40,264 nt of DNA, taken from positions 1 through 40,264 of the forward strand of contig NZ_JMTM01000012.1 of assembly GCF_001662485.1 (NCBI RefSeq), read 5' to 3'. This DNA comes from Flavobacterium succinicans. GTDB lineage: Bacteria > Bacteroidota > Bacteroidia > Flavobacteriales > Flavobacteriaceae. The notes beneath the pieces were generated by a model. That model saw nothing but the letters and a program-made list of their open reading frames with translations. It did not search any database and was not told where the DNA came from. Numbering within the stretch: the stretch's first letter is position 1; each line of letters starts with the position of its first letter. This document shows, piece after piece, positions 8,591-17,752 of the stretch. Made by a program: the position numbers and the translations under genes.

Positions 8591-9208
8591 TTAAAAATTC
8601 TTTCCTCTTAAACCAGTAACCAAACTAAAGTTGTTGATTTTTTGATCTTGTAAAATATCCATTACTTGTTTAATCGTACCGTATTCTTCTTTAGCATCTC
8701 CTTTGATTGCTATTTCCAATTCTTTATCATTGATATCAATGTTAGCACGTCTTGCATTTAAAAGCCATTCTTTTAATTGATTGTCAAGTGAATCCTTTGG
8801 AATTCCTGGTTGACCTGCTTTTGCTCTATCTGATGCTTTCATATCTAAAATTTGTTTTAGATTTTGAAGTGGCACCCCAAAACTTTCCATTAAGGCGAAT
8901 TTGTTGGTGTCATCATCAGAAAATTCCATCTCGTACTTTTGCCCCATTAATTCAAGAGTTTTTTTACGAACTTCTCTCCCTTTTAGATCAAAAAACACTT
9001 TCCCCTTACCAATAGTGATCGTCGCTAAGTTATCTGTAGGCAATTTGGTTTGCACTGTAGATTGCGGTGTATCCACTGGTAAAACTTCCGGAGCTTTAGC
9101 GGTAGCAGTCAAAATAAAGAATGTTAGCAAAAGGAACGCAACATCACACATCGCAGTCATATCAATAGATGTGGATTTTTTTCCTCCTTTAGTATTTAAT
9201 TCTGCCAT
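8591..9208 (-). CDS. exbD: ExbD/TolR family protein (first copy)
   Basis: The 205-residue protein begins MAELNTKGGKKSTSIDMTAMCD and has one membrane helix with the family aspartate D22 (MTAMCDVAFLLLTFF). The periplasmic part is longer than in the second copy and ends with the typical block EYGTIKQVMDILQDQKINNFSLVTGL. It is placed between exbB and the second exbD, with gaps of 60 and 19 bases. It forms the proton channel with ExbB and passes energy to TonB. Confidence 0.92.
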   Translation of the reverse strand: MAELNTKGGKKSTSIDMTAMCDVAFLLLTFFILTATAKAPEVLPVDTPQSTVQTKLPTDNLATITIGKGKVFFDLKGREVRKKTLELMGQKYEMEFSDDDTNKFALMESFGVPLQNLKQILDMKASDRAKAGQPGIPKDSLDNQLKEWLLNARRANIDINDKELEIAIKGDAKEEYGTIKQVMDILQDQKINNFSLVTGLRGKNF

Positions 9209-9268
9209 TTTTTTTGAATTTATTTAATCAAATGGAGCTTACACATTATAAACTCCATTTGATACTAA

Positions 9269-10096
9269 TTATTGTTTTAAGCTACCTCTAAATTTTCTGT
9301 AAGTGTTAACGATAGTTGTACCTGCTTCATCAATAGAATAAGTTAAATCGTCAATTTTAGAAGTAAAGAAGTTGTAAGAGATAATTGCCAATACAGAAGT
9401 AGAGATACCTGTAGCAGTATTAATAAGTGCCTCAGAGATACCATTTGCAAGAGCAGCTTGGTCAGGAGTTCCTGCAGTTGCTAACGCACCAAACGCTTTA
9501 ATCATCCCTGTTACCGTTCCTAACAAACCTGCAAGAGTTCCTAAAGATACTAATGAAGAAATAATCGTCATGTTTTTCTCTAACATAGGCATTTCTAATG
9601 AAGTAGCCTCTTCGATTTCTTTGTGGATCGTTTCTGAAGCCTCTTCACTGTTGAATCCTTCTTTCTTAACATCTTGATACTTCACTAAAGCAGATTTAAT
9701 TGCATTAGCTACAGAACCTTGTTGTTTATCACAAGCAACGATAGCTTCATCAATTTTACCTTCTTTAATATCTCCTTGTACTTTTTTCATAAAAGTATCT
9801 AAATTTCCTTTACCAGCAGCTTTAGAGATCACCATATATCTTTCGAAAGAAAACACAATAACCATTAATAATAATCCCATCAAAACTGGAACGATAGGCC
9901 CTCCTTTATAAACCATTGCTAAATAATTTCCTGGTAGTGGGTGCCCTGTATTTACTCCTCCTTCAAAGTTAGCACCGTCTCCCATTACAAAAGTCCATAC
10001 TAACCATCCTACAAAAACACATGATAAGATAATAATTCCTGAAACCATTCCTCCTCCATTTGAAGTGCTTTCTTTTTTTGCTTTAACGTTTGCCAT
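9269..10096 (-). CDS. exbB: ExbB/TolQ/MotA-type proton channel protein
   Basis: The 275-residue inner-membrane protein has predicted helices at about 18-38, 65-84, 178-203 and 222-243. The MotA/TolQ/ExbB domain covers the second half, with the signature SLVSLGTLAGLLGTVTGMIKAFGALA and INTATGISTSVLAI. The extra N-terminal helix is common in Bacteroidota ExbB. It is the first gene of the operon exbB-exbD-exbD-tonB, preceded by a long AT-rich gap. Confidence 0.92.
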   Translation of the reverse strand: MANVKAKKESTSNGGGMVSGIIILSCVFVGWLVWTFVMGDGANFEGGVNTGHPLPGNYLAMVYKGGPIVPVLMGLLLMVIVFSFERYMVISKAAGKGNLDTFMKKVQGDIKEGKIDEAIVACDKQQGSVANAIKSALVKYQDVKKEGFNSEEASETIHKEIEEATSLEMPMLEKNMTIISSLVSLGTLAGLLGTVTGMIKAFGALATAGTPDQAALANGISEALINTATGISTSVLAIISYNFFTSKIDDLTYSIDEAGTTIVNTYRKFRGSLKQ

Positions 10097-10157
10097 TTTT
10101 TTTAATTTTAAAAATTTTAAATAATTTATTTTTTGTTATAATAAACTTGTAGAAAGG

Positions 10158-10165
10158 CAAATTTA
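10158..10165 (-). promoter_or_regulatory. candidate -7 box for the exb-tonB operon
   Basis: TAAATTTG on the minus strand matches TAnnTTTG and lies about 60 bases upstream of the exbB ATG. The expected -33 TTG at 19-23 bases is missing, so this is weak. Confidence 0.3.
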
Positions 10166-10411
10166 TATGTTTAGTTCAAATAAAAAAATTTTTTTTGCGC
10201 TAAAATTCGAAGTTATGATTTAAAAAACAAACCAACCTCATGTGTTTTTAAAAATATTCTTAGTTAAATTAAATTTTTAACATTTTATATTCAAAGATAC
10301 ACTGTGAAATAAAATCAAATATAAGAATATAGCAACATTAAAAAAGCATTAAAAAAAACGAGATTCCTACAAATTTATGACTAATGACCACATTATCGCT
10401 AACTATCTCGC

Positions 10412-10442
10412 TTGCTGCATTTGAAAAAAAACTTTAACTTGG
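10412..10442 (+). promoter_or_regulatory. candidate promoter of the HerA-like gene
   Basis: TTG at 10412-10414 and TAACTTGG at 10435-10442 are 20 bases apart. The second box has one mismatch to TAnnTTTG, and it ends 21 bases before the ATG. Confidence 0.3.
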
Positions 10443-10463
10443 CAGTACTAAAACACACCAAAA

Positions 10464-11981
10464 ATGAGTAGAGTATCTGAATTCAAATCTTCTATTTCGG
10501 AGGGTTATACCACTAAAGGAGAAAGTATTATATTAGGAGGAGCCATTTTAGACGGAGAAGCACTAGCTGATGCTTTTGTAAAAATCCCCTTAAAAACATT
10601 GAATCGTCATGGATTAATTGCCGGAGCCACGGGAACTGGCAAAACAAAGACCATTCAGGTACTATCTGAGCAATTATCGTCATGTGGTATACCCGTTTTG
10701 ATGATGGACATTAAAGGTGACTTTAGTGGTGTAGCTATGATCGGGGAAGAAAAGTCTTTCATATCGGAACGTCACCAAAAAATAAACATTCCATTTAGCC
10801 CCTCAAGTTACCCTGTAGAACTACTTTCACTATCTGACCAGAGCGGTGTGCGACTAAGAGCTACAATATCTGAATTTGGTCCCGTTCTTTTCTCAAGAAT
10901 ACTCGATTTAAACGACACACAAGCTGGCGTAGTTTCTGTGATTTTTAAATATTGCGATGACAATCAGATGCCGCTTTTGGATTTGAAAGACATCAAAAAG
11001 GTCATTAATTATATCACCGAAGAAGGAAAAGATGAAATTGCTAATGCCTACGGGAAAATTTCAACAGCTACCACTGGAACCATCCTCAGAAAAATTATCG
11101 AATTAGAACAACAAGGCGCTGATTTGTTTTTTGGAGAAAAATCTTTTGAAATTGATGATTTAATGCGAATTGACGAAACTGGAAAAGGGTATATCAACAT
11201 TCTTCGCCTTAATGATATTCAGGATAAACCTAAATTATTCTCCACTTTTATGCTCAGTCTTTTGGCTGAAATTTACCAACAAATGCCTGAAAAAGGAGAT
11301 TCGGAACAACCCGAATTGATTTTATTCATCGACGAGGCACACTTAATTTTTAATGAAGCCAGTAAAGCGCTTTTGGACCAAATAGAAACTATTGTAAAAC
11401 TAATTCGTTCAAAAGGAATAGGGATTTACTTTATCACCCAAAACCCAATGGATATTCCAAGCGGCGTTTTGGCTCAATTGGGTTTGAAAATTCAACATGC
11501 TTTGAGAGCCTTTACCGCCAACGATCGTAAATTCATCAAACAAACTGCCGATAATTATCCTTCAAGCGAGTTTTACAATACAGAAGAACTCTTAACCAGT
11601 TTAGGAATTGGAGAAGCTTTAGTCACTGCTTTGAACGAAAAAGGAATTCCAACACCACTGGCAGCAACCATGATGCGTGCTCCAACAAGCCGTATGGATG
11701 TTTTGACCGAAAGCGAAATACAAGCTATAAACTCTAAATCAAAACTAGTCAAAAAATACAGCGAACTCATCGATAGAGAAAGCGCTTACGAATTGCTTAC
11801 TCAAAAAATAAATGCCGCACAAGAACAAGCTACACAAACAGCAACCGAGGCAAAAGAAGAAAAAACATCTTCTGGACCAAGCACAACAGAGGTAGTTACA
11901 AAATCTGTTTTGAAAGTCGTAACTAGCGCCACCTTCATTCGAGGAGCTTTTGGAATATTGTCCAAATTATTCAAGAAATAA
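10464..11981 (+). CDS. HerA-like (DUF853/YjgR type) ATPase
   Basis: The 505-residue cytoplasmic protein is a P-loop ATPase of the DUF853 group, related to HerA/FtsK-type helicases. Walker A is GATGTGKT at 54-61, Walker B is LILFIDEAH at about 285-293, and a sensor-like stretch YFITQNPMDIPSGVLAQLG follows. The last 80 residues are low-complexity (Ala, Thr, Glu) and end in a basic helix. Family members are widespread, but their cellular role is not established; no NurA-type nuclease partner is adjacent. It stands alone on the plus strand. Confidence 0.88.
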   Translation: MSRVSEFKSSISEGYTTKGESIILGGAILDGEALADAFVKIPLKTLNRHGLIAGATGTGKTKTIQVLSEQLSSCGIPVLMMDIKGDFSGVAMIGEEKSFISERHQKINIPFSPSSYPVELLSLSDQSGVRLRATISEFGPVLFSRILDLNDTQAGVVSVIFKYCDDNQMPLLDLKDIKKVINYITEEGKDEIANAYGKISTATTGTILRKIIELEQQGADLFFGEKSFEIDDLMRIDETGKGYINILRLNDIQDKPKLFSTFMLSLLAEIYQQMPEKGDSEQPELILFIDEAHLIFNEASKALLDQIETIVKLIRSKGIGIYFITQNPMDIPSGVLAQLGLKIQHALRAFTANDRKFIKQTADNYPSSEFYNTEELLTSLGIGEALVTALNEKGIPTPLAATMMRAPTSRMDVLTESEIQAINSKSKLVKKYSELIDRESAYELLTQKINAAQEQATQTATEAKEEKTSSGPSTTEVVTKSVLKVVTSATFIRGAFGILSKLFKK

Positions 11982-12000
11982 AAGCTTTATAATTAGTTGG

Positions 12001-12112
12001 GCGTGACCCCATTTACAAAAAGGGGCAACTAGCAATAGCAGTATTCGCCCCTTTCTGTAAATGCGGTCGGGCTATCCATGCTACTTCGGTAGCGTATTAC
12101 TATCCCTCACGC
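12001..12112 (-). repeat. structured intergenic element, copy 2
   Basis: Read on the minus strand this runs from GCGTGAGGGATAGTA to TCACGC. The outer stem is GCGTGA/TCACGC (12107-12112 with 12001-12006). GGG and CCC (12104-12106 and 12069-12071 on the plus strand) pair inside. A small hairpin with a 4-base loop (12080-12084/12089-12093) lies between the conserved blocks, and a 16-position hairpin with one G-T wobble (12011-12026/12047-12062) follows. It fills the gap between the HerA-like gene and the cupin gene. Confidence 0.65.
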
Positions 12113-12135
12113 AAAAAAAAGAAAACCTATAAAAA

Positions 12136-12495
12136 ATGAAAAAATACACCTTACAAAAATCCCCTTTTATTGTTCCCACTACAGACGGAAAGCTAATCGA
12201 AGAACATCACGGCATCCCTACTACTCAAAATAGAGCCATTTCTATTGCTCATATGATTGCGCCTCCTAAATGGAGCGAACCTTTTCAAACCCCAGAGTTT
12301 GACGAATACACTTATATCATCAAAGGGAAAAAGCAATTTATAATCGAAGGAGAAACGGTAATTCTAGAAGCCGGACAGTCCATACATATACAAAAAAACA
12401 CGCGTGTTCAATATTCGAATCCATTTGAGGAGCCTTGTGAATATATCGCTATTTGCACTCCCGCTTTTGATTTTAATAAAGTCCACCGCGAATAA
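12136..12495 (+). CDS. small cupin-domain protein
   Basis: The 119-residue protein has a single cupin barrel: PEFDEYTYIIKGKKQFIIEGE forms the first conserved half and LEAGQSIHIQKNTRVQYSNP the second. The usual metal-binding His pair of cupin motif 1 is not obvious (EPFQTPEFDEY in its place), so metal binding is uncertain. Substrate and reaction cannot be read. It is too short for a 3-hydroxyanthranilate dioxygenase although kynurenine genes lie nearby. It directly follows structured element copy 2. Confidence 0.75.
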   Translation: MKKYTLQKSPFIVPTTDGKLIEEHHGIPTTQNRAISIAHMIAPPKWSEPFQTPEFDEYTYIIKGKKQFIIEGETVILEAGQSIHIQKNTRVQYSNPFEEPCEYIAICTPAFDFNKVHRE

Positions 12496-12590
12496 CATCC
12501 TTTTTATTGAACCATTGAAGGCATTGAAGGACATTTAAGATTTGAATTGGAACGGGCTTTAGCCCATTCATTATAATGCAAACCCACATC

Positions 12591-12630
12591 AGGCTTTAGC
12601 CAAAATTATTCCTTGTTTTGGCTAAAGCCT
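12591..12630. repeat. 15-bp inverted repeat, GGCTTTAGCC type
   Basis: AGGCTTTAGCCAAAA (12591-12605) and its exact reverse complement (12616-12630) form a hairpin with a 10-base loop. A related near-palindrome GGGCTTTAGCCC lies at 12554-12565 and a CCCGCTAAAGCAGG hairpin at about 12657-12670, so the same GCTTTAGC/GCTAAAGC word recurs within 120 bases. Confidence 0.75.
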
Positions 12631-12884
12631 TACTAGATTTACATTAAAAAAAACATCCCGCTAAAGCAGGATGCAATTGATGATATTAACAATTAACACT
12701 ATCACTATTTCAATTTGTAATATGTTTTGAACCACATAGTATTGAAGGACATATAAGTTTGAGTGGGAAATTTTAAATCATTGGAGGCCTAAAAGGAGAC
12801 TTAAGAAAAAGAACAAAATTGAAATAAAATAGTGTCTACCATGTAAGATTGACTATAATTTATTTCAAATTCGAATCAAACAAA

Positions 12885-12920
12885 AATCCCAAATCTAACA
12901 TCAATTTTAGATTTGGGATT
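12885..12920. terminator. strong terminator at the end of kmo
   Basis: A perfect 14-bp stem (12885-12898/12907-12920) with an 8-base loop lies just beyond the kmo stop. On the minus strand the stem runs into a T-rich tail, so it ends the kmo transcript; it may also work from the plus side. Confidence 0.82.
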
Positions 12921-12923
12921 CTT

Positions 12924-14270
12924 TTATTTTACATTCAATAACTGAATAATTTTTTCTTCTACTTCTGGGCTGTCCCATTTATGGGAAATATCAGGAAATT
13001 GCATGATTTCCTCCATAATTTTATTTTGAAAATCACCAATAGCCAAAGCTTCAGCATAAGGTTGTAAACTAAATGTTACACGGCTGTACAAGGGCATCCA
13101 TTTTTCAGGATGCTTATCCGAAAACCATTTCTCGATTTTCTTTTGCAGTAAAAATTTTGGATCGGCAGTTTTGGAGCTCATTTCTTCAAAATTTCGTCTC
13201 GAAAGTTCGGCAATTGCATCCGCATTGGGTTTTCTTGACTTTTGATATTCTGAAAAAATAGTTTTCCAATCGTCGCCATATTTCAAAATCATTTCATTAA
13301 GCGTGGTAATATCTTCAAAACCAGCATTCATTCCATGACCATAAAAAGGAACTATCGCATGAGCAGAATCTCCAATTAATGCCACTTTATCACTGTGCGT
13401 CCAAGGAAAACATTTGGTCATCACCAAATAGCTAGTTGGGTTTCTAAAAAAATCTTCGACTAAATCTGGAATTACATCTTTGGTATCTGGAAAGTATTCT
13501 GCAAAAAAATCAACTAATGTCTTTTCGTCTTTTAAATTTTCAAAGGAATTTTCCCCTTCAAAAGGCATGAACAACGTACAAGTAAAACTTCCATCTAAAT
13601 TGGCCAAGCCCATCAACATAAAATTGCCACGAGGCCAAATGTGCAGTGAGTTTTTATCGATTTTATGAGTTCCGTCTTCATTGGCTGGAATATGCAATTC
13701 CTTATAGCCAATCTTCATGAACTCTTGAGCATAATCAAATTGAGATTGACGCTGCATACGATGACGTACTCTTGAAAAAGCACCATCGGCTCCAAAAACT
13801 ATATCATACTTTAATTCCTTCCATTCCCCTTGCTCCGTTTCTCCCTCGTAAAGTGAGGCATTCGCCAAAGAAACATCCCAAATTTTTCTATTAAAAAAGA
13901 ATTCAGCTCCAGCTTCTTCTGCCAAATCAATCATTTTTCTGTTGAGAACTCCTCTGGAAAGCGAAAAAATGGACTCCCCTTCTTTTCCGTAAAATTGTGT
14001 GGTAAAAGTTCCATCTTTGAGGTGAATCCCTCTTTTATCTACCTGAATACCGATTTTTTTAATTTCATCTTCAAGACCAATATCCTGAAGAGTTTTCCAA
14101 CCGCGATTTGACATCACTAAATTAATAGAACGTCCAGAAAACTCAACCGTTCTAATGTCTGGACTTCTGTCATAGACATGCACTATGTGCCCTAATTTTT
14201 TCAGGTAAATTGCCAATAAAGTTCCAACTAAACCAGAACCTACAACGGCTATTTTTTGAGGTGTTTGCAT
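12924..14270 (-). CDS. kmo: kynurenine 3-monooxygenase
   Basis: This FAD enzyme hydroxylates kynurenine to 3-hydroxykynurenine in tryptophan breakdown or de novo NAD synthesis. The 448-residue protein has the FAD-binding GxGxxG at residues 11-16 (VVGSGLVG), the internal FGADGAFSRVRHRM motif, and GDSAHAIVPFYGHGMNAGFED, which closes the FAD site in aromatic hydroxylases and is typical of KMO. The C-terminus is hydrophilic, without the membrane anchor seen in eukaryotic KMO. kynU, the next pathway step, is 5.4 kb away on the same strand, separated by unrelated genes. A TAATTTTG box lies upstream. Confidence 0.92.
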   Translation of the reverse strand: MQTPQKIAVVGSGLVGTLLAIYLKKLGHIVHVYDRSPDIRTVEFSGRSINLVMSNRGWKTLQDIGLEDEIKKIGIQVDKRGIHLKDGTFTTQFYGKEGESIFSLSRGVLNRKMIDLAEEAGAEFFFNRKIWDVSLANASLYEGETEQGEWKELKYDIVFGADGAFSRVRHRMQRQSQFDYAQEFMKIGYKELHIPANEDGTHKIDKNSLHIWPRGNFMLMGLANLDGSFTCTLFMPFEGENSFENLKDEKTLVDFFAEYFPDTKDVIPDLVEDFFRNPTSYLVMTKCFPWTHSDKVALIGDSAHAIVPFYGHGMNAGFEDITTLNEMILKYGDDWKTIFSEYQKSRKPNADAIAELSRRNFEEMSSKTADPKFLLQKKIEKWFSDKHPEKWMPLYSRVTFSLQPYAEALAIGDFQNKIMEEIMQFPDISHKWDSPEVEEKIIQLLNVK

Positions 14271-14293
14271 TCAAAGGGGATAAAAAAGTTAAG

Positions 14294-14301
14294 CAAAATT
14301 A
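14294..14301 (-). promoter_or_regulatory. candidate -7 box for kmo
   Basis: TAATTTTG on the minus strand matches TAnnTTTG, 23 bases upstream of the kmo ATG in the 63-base gap after the acylase gene. No -33 partner is evident. Confidence 0.35.
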
Positions 14302-14333
14302 GGGATTAATATGGGTAACCCCCTTATAAAAAT

Positions 14334-16724
14334 CTATTTTTTAATGGGATTAAAGATTAATTTTGTTGAAGTTGTAACGATTTCTGCTTTATTCATTTTC
14401 ATTTTTCTGAATTTGCCTTCGTTATACAATTGCGTTTGATCGGCATAATGAGCACTCATTGGATTACCAGATTGGCCAGTAGGAATGATACTCCAACTAT
14501 TTTCCACATCCGAAAAATCGATAACTCTTCTGGTAGAAGGCCCTCCAGTCACTTTATAATTCCCTGAAGCATTCAGACCAAACATCAAATTGTTAATCAC
14601 TTCGTTAGTACCCGCGATTTCAAAAGGCCCCACATTGAAAATTGGCTTCAATGCACTGACCTTACCTAATGGATGTTGATGTTCTACAGTATGCACTTTG
14701 TTCCAAGTCCAAGATGCAACGGTAGTACCTAATTGCTTCTCGAGAGCAACTACAGCTTCTTTATACGACTTTTGCAAAATAAAAGCTTGTGTTTCTTTGG
14801 TTCCTTTTGTAGTGCTATCATCCCACCAGATCGAATTTGGATTCGCAATTAGCTTTGTAGCCACTTGTTTCCCGATATGTGTTCCTAAAAACTGCTCGAA
14901 TTTGTCTTTACCTAATTCATCTTCAAAGGTATTTTTCAAATACAAATAAAGCCATTTGTTGTAAATTGTTGGAGCCACTTGGTTAAGATTACTATCACCT
15001 TTCCAATCCTTTAAGATTGTAAAAGCTTGTTTTTGATTTTCTGAAAGTGATTCCGTAGCAATAGAAGCCAACATCACTTTAAGCGTCTCAGTTACTGTTG
15101 AAGAAGTATTGTCAACTATCATTTGACTTACGGCTTGTTTGTTCCATTTTTGTTTGGCATCTAAAAGCGTTGTAATTCGCTTGGCTCTATCTTCTGGAAG
15201 GTAATAGCCTGGATAAAGAAAACCATCAACAGCTTCGGGCTGGTTATTGGCCGAATAGACATAATTCCATGATGGGTTTACAGCGGATGGGTTTTTAGAA
15301 AAATCCAAATACTCTGCAATATCTTCCTTCCCTGATGCTCCATTCAAAATAAAATTAGGATTTACTCCAGGTTGGTGTTTATACAGTTTACCTGTTGCCC
15401 ACCATGCCACATTTCCTTTCGCATCACCATACATAACGTTCAATCCTGGAGCGGCAATTAATGCCACACCTTTCTGAAAATCTGCTATATTTTGGGCGTG
15501 AGACAATTGGTACACTGCTTCTAAAATCTGAATCGGTTGTTGGGTATAAATCCAAGAAAGCGCAATAGGTTGCTTAGTACCCAAACCTTTGATTAAATCA
15601 TTTACAATAGGGCCGTGACGGCTAATTTTCACTTGCAAATTAACAGCAGACAAATCTTTGACTTGGATTGTTTTGTTACGGATTTGATAATTCACATATC
15701 CTTTTGGCCCCAAATAACTATTGGTATCATCAGCTTTGTTTTCTTCTTTATACAAATCCAAATCATCATTTTCGAACATCGTTAACCCATAAGCATACTT
15801 CCTATTGTGCCCCAAAAGCGGATATGGCGTTCCTGCTAAATAATAACCGTACAATTCAAAATCAGGTGTGACGATGTGGGCTTCATACCAAGTAGCTGGT
15901 TGAGAAAATCCAATATGAGGGTCGTTGGCAAAAATAACTTTACCGTTCTCTGTTTTTGGCGGCGCTATAACCCAACTGTTACTTCCAATAAAAGGTGGAA
16001 TTGGAGATTGGTCAAGCAATGCAGTTACTGATTTTGCGATTTCCGAATATTCCTTTATTTTTTCTTTCGCATTTTTGATTCTAGTAGTTCCCAAAGAACC
16101 GTCCAAACCAAAATCTTTTAGATACTCTGGCCCTAATTGGTCACGAATATCAGTCAATAATGGGTCTGTTTTTTGTGCCATTGCAAAGCTGAACGACATA
16201 TATCCAAAAATATTATAGACATCTTTGAGGGTAAATTTTTGTTTTTTCACTCCTACCAAATGAAACTCAATAGGTGTTTTACCTTCTTCCAAATATTGAT
16301 TAATTCCGTCTAAATATGCCATCGCTAATTGATACTCTTTTCCATTTTTATCTAATTTGGAAATTGAAACCTCAGAAGCTTCTTCGATACCTAAACCCGC
16401 AAAAAACATGTCATTTTTCAAAGCAACAGAACCGAAAATCTCTGATAGTCTTCCAGGAGCAATGCGTCGCATCAATTCCATTTGCCATAAACGATCTTGC
16501 GCATGCACATAACCCAAAGCTACCATGGCATCTTTTTGACTGTTGGCATAAATATGCGGTACACCAAAATCATCGAAATAAACAGTGGTGGTTTTATCTA
16601 TATTTTGCAAGGACAACTCCCCTTCATATTTAGGTTTGGTATAAAAAGCATAGCCAAATAAAGCCAATACTAAAACAATTAAAAACAAGAAAAGAAATAA
16701 GGCAATTTTTTTAACTACTCTCAT
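14334..16724 (-). CDS. penicillin acylase family (Ntn) amidohydrolase
   Basis: The 796-residue protein belongs to the penicillin G acylase/acyl-homoserine-lactone acylase group, made as a precursor that cleaves itself. It has an N-terminal membrane helix or signal anchor (about 5-27), the alpha-chain motif DDFGVPHIYA with GYVHAQDRLWQMELMRR, and the expected processing site GSNSW with Ser248 as nucleophile of the beta chain. Further conserved blocks are ANDPH, RHGPIV and the C-terminal SGNPMSAHYADQ. The natural substrate is unknown; family members hydrolyse amides, including antibiotics and quorum signals. It lies upstream of kmo, which has its own -7 box. Confidence 0.9.
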   Translation of the reverse strand: MRVVKKIALFLFLFLIVLVLALFGYAFYTKPKYEGELSLQNIDKTTTVYFDDFGVPHIYANSQKDAMVALGYVHAQDRLWQMELMRRIAPGRLSEIFGSVALKNDMFFAGLGIEEASEVSISKLDKNGKEYQLAMAYLDGINQYLEEGKTPIEFHLVGVKKQKFTLKDVYNIFGYMSFSFAMAQKTDPLLTDIRDQLGPEYLKDFGLDGSLGTTRIKNAKEKIKEYSEIAKSVTALLDQSPIPPFIGSNSWVIAPPKTENGKVIFANDPHIGFSQPATWYEAHIVTPDFELYGYYLAGTPYPLLGHNRKYAYGLTMFENDDLDLYKEENKADDTNSYLGPKGYVNYQIRNKTIQVKDLSAVNLQVKISRHGPIVNDLIKGLGTKQPIALSWIYTQQPIQILEAVYQLSHAQNIADFQKGVALIAAPGLNVMYGDAKGNVAWWATGKLYKHQPGVNPNFILNGASGKEDIAEYLDFSKNPSAVNPSWNYVYSANNQPEAVDGFLYPGYYLPEDRAKRITTLLDAKQKWNKQAVSQMIVDNTSSTVTETLKVMLASIATESLSENQKQAFTILKDWKGDSNLNQVAPTIYNKWLYLYLKNTFEDELGKDKFEQFLGTHIGKQVATKLIANPNSIWWDDSTTKGTKETQAFILQKSYKEAVVALEKQLGTTVASWTWNKVHTVEHQHPLGKVSALKPIFNVGPFEIAGTNEVINNLMFGLNASGNYKVTGGPSTRRVIDFSDVENSWSIIPTGQSGNPMSAHYADQTQLYNEGKFRKMKMNKAEIVTTSTKLIFNPIKK

Positions 16725-16950
16725 GGTGTGACTATTATTTTAGGCTAAAGATTTAATGGAAAAATCATCATTGACATCAAGCATCAATAAAGAAATCCAC
16801 AATCCATTTCGTTTGAATTAAAAAAACAAATATAAATGAATCCTGATGACATTTATCAAAGAAAGTTAAGAACAAAGACATTTGCTATCAAAAAACCATA
16901 ACTAAGTCTATTTTTTGTTTAAAAAATATTAAAAATAACTAAACAAAATT

Positions 16951-16958
16951 TATCTTTG
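16951..16958 (+). promoter_or_regulatory. candidate -7 box for the flavin reductase gene
   Basis: TATCTTTG matches TAnnTTTG exactly and ends 13 bases before the ATG at 16972. If it is used, the 5' leader would be only a few bases long. The only nearby TTG is about 33 bases upstream, too far for the usual spacing. Confidence 0.4.
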
Positions 16959-16971
16959 ATAAAAAAAAATC

Positions 16972-17622
16972 ATGAAGCATTTAACGAGAGAGACCATAAT
17001 ACAAATGGATAAGATTTCTAAACTGAATCTTATTAACTCATGCACCGGATATAAATCTGCCAATTTAATTGCTACCAAATCTATAGATGGAGCTACTAAT
17101 GTAGCCGTATTTAGCAGCATCACCCATTTAGGAAGCAGCCCTGCACTAATTGGCTTCATCATGCGTCCCACAACAGTCCCCAGAGATACTTATAAAAACA
17201 TTATGGAGACTGGATATTTTACCGTAAATCACATCACGCTAGATATGATTGCTGACGCGCACCATACTTCAGCCAACTATGATACTGGGGTTTCGGAATT
17301 TGACAAAACTAATTTAATCGAAGAATACAAAGACCACCTCCCAATTCCTTTTGTAAAAGGAAGCCCTGTGCAATTGTATTGCAAATATATAAATGAATAT
17401 TTCATTAAAGAAAACGATACCATTCATGTCATTGCTTCCATAGAAGATCTATTTTTTAAAGAAGAATTACAGCACAAAGACAGCTGGTTGCAATTAGACA
17501 GGGCCAATGTTGTTTCATTGAATGGATTAGACGGATATTGTCTGCCAAAATTAGTAGACCGTTTTCAATACGCAAGAAAAGACCAACCAACAATTTCCTT
17601 TTTTGACCGACAAAGCACCTAA
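16972..17622 (+). CDS. flavin reductase family protein (FMN-binding split barrel)
   Basis: The 216-residue protein fits the flavin reductase-like split-barrel family: LINSCTGYKSANLIATKSIDG and a middle GSSPALIGFIMRPTTVPRDTYKNIMETGYFTVN block typical of FMN-binding members. The enzyme would bind FMN and could supply reduced flavin to a partner oxygenase; no partner is proven. The next gene on the same strand, 130 bases on, looks like an FMN-dependent barrel enzyme. The ATG at 16972 is kept because family members begin near LTRETI. Confidence 0.85.
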   Translation: MKHLTRETIIQMDKISKLNLINSCTGYKSANLIATKSIDGATNVAVFSSITHLGSSPALIGFIMRPTTVPRDTYKNIMETGYFTVNHITLDMIADAHHTSANYDTGVSEFDKTNLIEEYKDHLPIPFVKGSPVQLYCKYINEYFIKENDTIHVIASIEDLFFKEELQHKDSWLQLDRANVVSLNGLDGYCLPKLVDRFQYARKDQPTISFFDRQST

Positions 17623-17752
17623 AAATAATATTTTTATAAGGAGTAGAGTAATTCTGCCCTACCGATTTAAAATGTAATTATGTCTATGATATTTATCAGT
17701 TTTTTAACCAATGCAATTCACAATATTTGCATGGAATAAATGCTTTAAATAA

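Larger units (their letters stand above)
10097..10463. other. AT-rich divergent intergenic region
   Basis: These 367 bases separate exbB (minus) from the HerA-like gene (plus). They are very AT-rich with many homopolymeric A and T runs. I see no open frame, hairpin of note or repeat. A minus-strand TAAATTTG box at 10158-10165 fits TAnnTTTG, but the nearest TTTG is only 11 bases upstream of it. On the plus strand a TTG (10412-10414) precedes TAACTTGG (10435-10442) by 20 bases. Confidence 0.6.
12496..12923. other. intergenic region with degenerate repeats and hairpins
   Basis: These 428 bases hold no credible gene. Two degenerate copies of the repeat found in tandem at 21093-21404 are visible (12507-12540 and 12729-12780; shared words GAACCA, ATTGAAGGACAT and AAGTTTGAGTGG). 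A perfect 15-bp inverted repeat lies at 12591-12605/12616-12630, a short hairpin CATCCCGCTAAAGCAGGATG at 12654-12673, and a terminator at 12885-12920. Confidence 0.7.

Noticed and set aside
12136..12495. 3-hydroxyanthranilate dioxygenase near the kynurenine genes
   Set aside because: The cupin is too short and lacks the expected His pair in motif 1.
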